Translations under genes and position numbers: made by a program
NCBI GenBank assembly: GCA_015492915.1
Contig: WGED01000248.1
Coordinates: forward strand, 1 to 25,536
Direction: 5' to 3'
Source: Cyclobacteriaceae bacterium
Lineage (GTDB): Bacteria > Bacteroidota > Bacteroidia > Cytophagales > Cyclobacteriaceae
DNA: 25,536 nt
Notes under the pieces: model-generated
Database searches by the model: none
Told to the model about the DNA's origin: nothing
Seen by the model: only the letters and a program-made list of their open reading frames with translations
In this document: piece after piece, positions 23,232-25,536 of the stretch
Layout of the letters: every line of letters begins with the position of its first letter
Numbering within the stretch: position 1 is the first letter of the stretch

Positions 23232-24084
23232 TTCTGTAGGCCATCACCCTGTTGTCAGAAAAAGTCGGGATTAACATCATTTTCTTTTCAGGAATATAAT
23301 CGAGATCGGCGGCATTGATCTTTTTGCTTTTGGTATCGAGCAGCACGATCCTTTCTTTTCCCGGCTGCACGAGAGAAGTGGTGCCGGACCAGTCGGTTAT
23401 GATATAGCGGCCGATATCGTATTTTTCAAGACCGTCGATACCGCCTGTGTTTTCGATGTAACGTGTCAGTGTTGCCGTCGGCGGATCAATGGACAGCATA
23501 TAGCCCTTGCAACCGACCAGCAAGCGGTCATTGTCGCAGTAAACGCCGTTAGGGCTTTGCAGTTCCGGGCTGTCCGACAAAAGCCTGACTTTTCCTTTGA
23601 AAAGCATATAAACCTTGTTGTCGGCCATATCCGTAAAGTAGATCGTACCCTTGTCATCCGCATCCATGTCATTGAGAAATTTCGCACCCCTGACCGGAAA
23701 CCGCACGACCACTTTGCCTGTGTTTATTTCGATTTTCAATATCTCCGTGATATCGGTGGCAAACAGAAAATCACCCAGGATGGCCATGCCGCGCGGGTCG
23801 TTCAGGTGATCCGACCAGCGTAGTTTTATGATTTTGCCGTCCGGTGACAATTTGGCAATAAACCCGTCGCCGTCTTTTTTGTCGGGATTGTTGCCGCCCA
23901 TATTAGCGACATAGATGACATCGCGCTTTTTGTCATAAATGACTGATTCGGGCGTGCTCAGTTCATGAGAGGTGGCCCAGAGGGGGGTCACTTCAAAAGA
24001 AACTGTTCTTTTTATGTCTGTTTCGCGAAAGCTGCTCTGCACCAACAGCATTGCCAGGCCTATCAATAATACTGGTTTTTTCAT
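23218..24084 (-). CDS. SMP-30/gluconolactonase-like beta-propeller, exported
   Basis: A 288-residue protein with an N-terminal signal (KKPVLLIGLAMLLVQSSF) and a six-bladed propeller look: repeating strands such as PESVIYDKKRDVIYVANMGG, GFIAKLSPDGKI, DPRGMAILGDFLFATDI, FLNDMDADDKGTIYFTDMADN, SPNGVYCDNDRLLVGCKG and GGIDGLEKYDIGRYIITDW. Acidic and Asn residues at the places of the SMP-30 metal ligands (ESV, NDMD, PNGV, DG) are suggestive of a sugar-lactone hydrolase. It starts 8 bp after the amidohydrolase gene and is the third gene of that operon. An NHL-type binding protein without enzyme activity is possible. Confidence 0.75.
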   Translation of the reverse strand: MKKPVLLIGLAMLLVQSSFRETDIKRTVSFEVTPLWATSHELSTPESVIYDKKRDVIYVANMGGNNPDKKDGDGFIAKLSPDGKIIKLRWSDHLNDPRGMAILGDFLFATDITEILKIEINTGKVVVRFPVRGAKFLNDMDADDKGTIYFTDMADNKVYMLFKGKVRLLSDSPELQSPNGVYCDNDRLLVGCKGYMLSIDPPTATLTRYIENTGGIDGLEKYDIGRYIITDWSGTTSLVQPGKERIVLLDTKSKKINAADLDYIPEKKMMLIPTFSDNRVMAYRIMEK

Positions 24085-24092
24085 GGTTTCGA

Positions 24093-25082
24093 TTATTTTG
24101 TTTTATAAACATTCAGATAATGAGCTCTTGAATTTTCGGGCAATATGGCAATAAAGTTCTTTGTTGTTTGTGTTTCATCAAAATCAGATCCGAATATTTC
24201 TTTCATACATCTGACCTGATATTCATAATATGTAACGGGATCGTCTTTTTTGTAAAACCACGGAAAGTCGGTTCCTATGAAAAACTTACCTGCCAGCGCT
24301 TTTCTGGAGGCCGGAGACATGTCGGCGACCATTCTGATCATCAGATCAAGTTTATACCTTGGGTTTGAGCTTCTTTCGGAATAATCCCTGCCGAGCAAAA
24401 CAGTGTCGGCGTACAGGTTTTTTACCTCGAGCAGCAATTCAAAATTTTGCTTTAGCACTCCGGGCAGTTTGGCTTCCCACTCCTTTACCGGGATCGGGTC
24501 GCCCTGAAATTCCTGGGTATATGCCGCTGTGTGCGCAGCGATAAATGCCGTACCCGGATGTCGCTGCGCCAGGTCTGCCATCTGTGGAAGGGTACAAATT
24601 GTGGGAGCGTCCGCATCGGAATGAAAAAGGAAAGGCCGCCCCAGTTGTTCTGCCGCATCACAAATAGGATCCAGTGCACGGCTTGCCGCTGTCACCGGCT
24701 TGCCATCCGGCCCATAATTTACCGGTTTGCGCAGATGAATTTTATATCCCAACACGGGAGTACTCTCTTCCACTTTTAATTCGAGCGGGTTCGGCGGCCA
24801 CTCAAACGGGATCAATCCCGGACCGATCACTTTTTTCATTTTTGGCAACCATTGCAAGTCCTTGGTGCGCACGATCACTTGCCCGTGCGTCAGCCCTGCA
24901 TCTTTGAAATACTGCCCGATCATATCGATGTTTCCCCCACCGTCATAGAGATGAATGTGGGAGTCAAGCCGCATGTACCGGTTGGCTGAATGGCGCTTTT
25001 TAGCAGCCAAAGTTGGCAAAGCGTTCAAGGAGAGCGTGGAGGCGGCGAGTGAAGATTTGATGATGAAAGATCGTCTTTTCAT
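24093..25082 (-). CDS. Metal-dependent amidohydrolase (amidohydrolase_2 type) with Tat signal
   Basis: A 329-residue protein with an RR leader (MKRRSFIIKSSLAASTLSLNA, then A-x-A at about 25-27) and a TIM-barrel hydrolase domain. The metal-binding HxH is H42/H44 in LDSHIHLYDG. A barrel His lies in FLFHSDAD and another in FIAAHTAAY, and the late Asp is in FIGTDFPWFY near 285. COG3618-like and related proteins of this fold hydrolyse lactones or decarboxylate ring acids, so a lactonase role beside the SMP-30-like neighbour is attractive, but the substrate is not shown. It starts 2 bp after the upstream gene, so it is in one operon with it. Confidence 0.82.
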   Translation of the reverse strand: MKRRSFIIKSSLAASTLSLNALPTLAAKKRHSANRYMRLDSHIHLYDGGGNIDMIGQYFKDAGLTHGQVIVRTKDLQWLPKMKKVIGPGLIPFEWPPNPLELKVEESTPVLGYKIHLRKPVNYGPDGKPVTAASRALDPICDAAEQLGRPFLFHSDADAPTICTLPQMADLAQRHPGTAFIAAHTAAYTQEFQGDPIPVKEWEAKLPGVLKQNFELLLEVKNLYADTVLLGRDYSERSSNPRYKLDLMIRMVADMSPASRKALAGKFFIGTDFPWFYKKDDPVTYYEYQVRCMKEIFGSDFDETQTTKNFIAILPENSRAHYLNVYKTK

Positions 25083-25084
25083 GA

Positions 25085-25536
25085 TTATCTGAGGATTATG
25101 TTCTTTGAGAATTTCTTATAAAATCGTACTTTTTTCATATCCTTTATCTTCTGTCCGCATACCCACAAACCATCGATGGTTACATTTTCGACCAGGTGAT
25201 CCTTATCAAATCCATTGAAAATGGAGTAAGGAAGCGGCCCGTCCAAAAGCCGGATATTGCGGAAGGTAATATCCCTGATCCACCCGCGGTATTGCGCATG
25301 AAAAAGGCTGTCCTCCGGCGGTATTTTCATCACATTGTCCCAGGCGCCATGGAGGTAGAGCTTCGAGATCTCTGCTTCGGTTTCAGGTTTGTCTTCGCTA
25401 AATCTCGAGCGGAAAATGGCCAGATCGAACAATTTCTGTGCTGCTTGCTCTATACGGATATCTTCATAAAGTACGTTTTGCACTATTGCCTTGCCGCTGT
25501 TGTGGATGGAGAGCACTGCCCCGCTCTCTACATGGA
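25085..25536 (-). CDS. Parallel beta-helix protein, C-terminal part (glycosidase/lyase-like)
   Basis: The last 150 residues of a larger protein whose start lies beyond the window edge. The frame is open to base 25536, and an internal GTG at 25516 is not the start. Strands with the rhythm of a right-handed beta-helix are visible: GAVLSIHNSGKAIVQNVLYEDIRI, WIRDITFRNIRLLDG and HLVENVTIDGLWVCGQKI. Such ends are typical of pectin-lyase-fold proteins, including GH28 polygalacturonases and other polysaccharide-active enzymes. No catalytic residues are in the visible part. It is the first visible gene of the unit with the amidohydrolase and the propeller protein. Confidence 0.7.
   Translation of the reverse strand, partial: HVESGAVLSIHNSGKAIVQNVLYEDIRIEQAAQKLFDLAIFRSRFSEDKPETEAEISKLYLHGAWDNVMKIPPEDSLFHAQYRGWIRDITFRNIRLLDGPLPYSIFNGFDKDHLVENVTIDGLWVCGQKIKDMKKVRFYKKFSKNIILR

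Overview
The window looks like a chromosome segment from a member of the Bacteroidota, probably of Cytophagales type (order inferred, low confidence). The signs are promoter motifs of the Bacteroidota form (TTTG, about 20 bp, then TAnnTTTG), little use of Shine-Dalgarno sites, head-GIN (DUF2807) and M16 lipoproteins, a TatC with a long extra loop, and palindromic AT-rich repeats between genes. Gene density is high. No rRNA, tRNA, CRISPR array, transposase or phage gene was seen.

Left part (1-4400, minus strand): a methionine module of metY (O-acetylhomoserine sulfhydrylase) then metX (homoserine O-acetyltransferase), followed by an argD-type aminotransferase cut by the window edge. metY is preceded by a long leader: a Bacteroidota-type promoter, a clear SAM-I (S-box) riboswitch, a 36-codon upstream ORF ending Met-Cys-Met-stop, and interleaved hairpins. 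Upstream of that lies about 450 bp of gene-free sequence with two copies of a degenerate repeat. Then come a Tat-signal sugar isomerase-like protein (minus, with terminator) and a GNAT acetyltransferase (plus).

Middle (6700-13500): the GNAT gene converges on pheA (chorismate mutase/prephenate dehydratase/ACT). The junction carries a 112-113 bp direct duplication separated by a 92 bp segment bounded by inverted repeats. A small sensor-less histidine kinase follows. Next is a minus-strand nucleotide-sugar operon ugd-uxs-rmlB-rmlA, which would make UDP-glucuronate, UDP-xylose and dTDP-4-keto-6-deoxyglucose for surface glycans.

Right part: rbfA with a LolC/E-type permease (minus), a divergent polytopic membrane protein (plus), and a tight operon glyA-tatC-rpiB (minus). 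On the plus strand are a head-GIN lipoprotein and a two-domain M16 lipoprotein peptidase with a strong terminator. The window ends with a minus-strand operon of a beta-helix protein (partial), a Tat-signal amidohydrolase and an SMP-30-like propeller protein, probably acting on a carbohydrate outside the cytoplasm.

Most genes are housekeeping. The less ordinary material is between genes: the composite metY leader, the duplicated GNAT/pheA junction, and a recurring CATGA(n)...T(n)CATG palindrome seen in five intergenic places.
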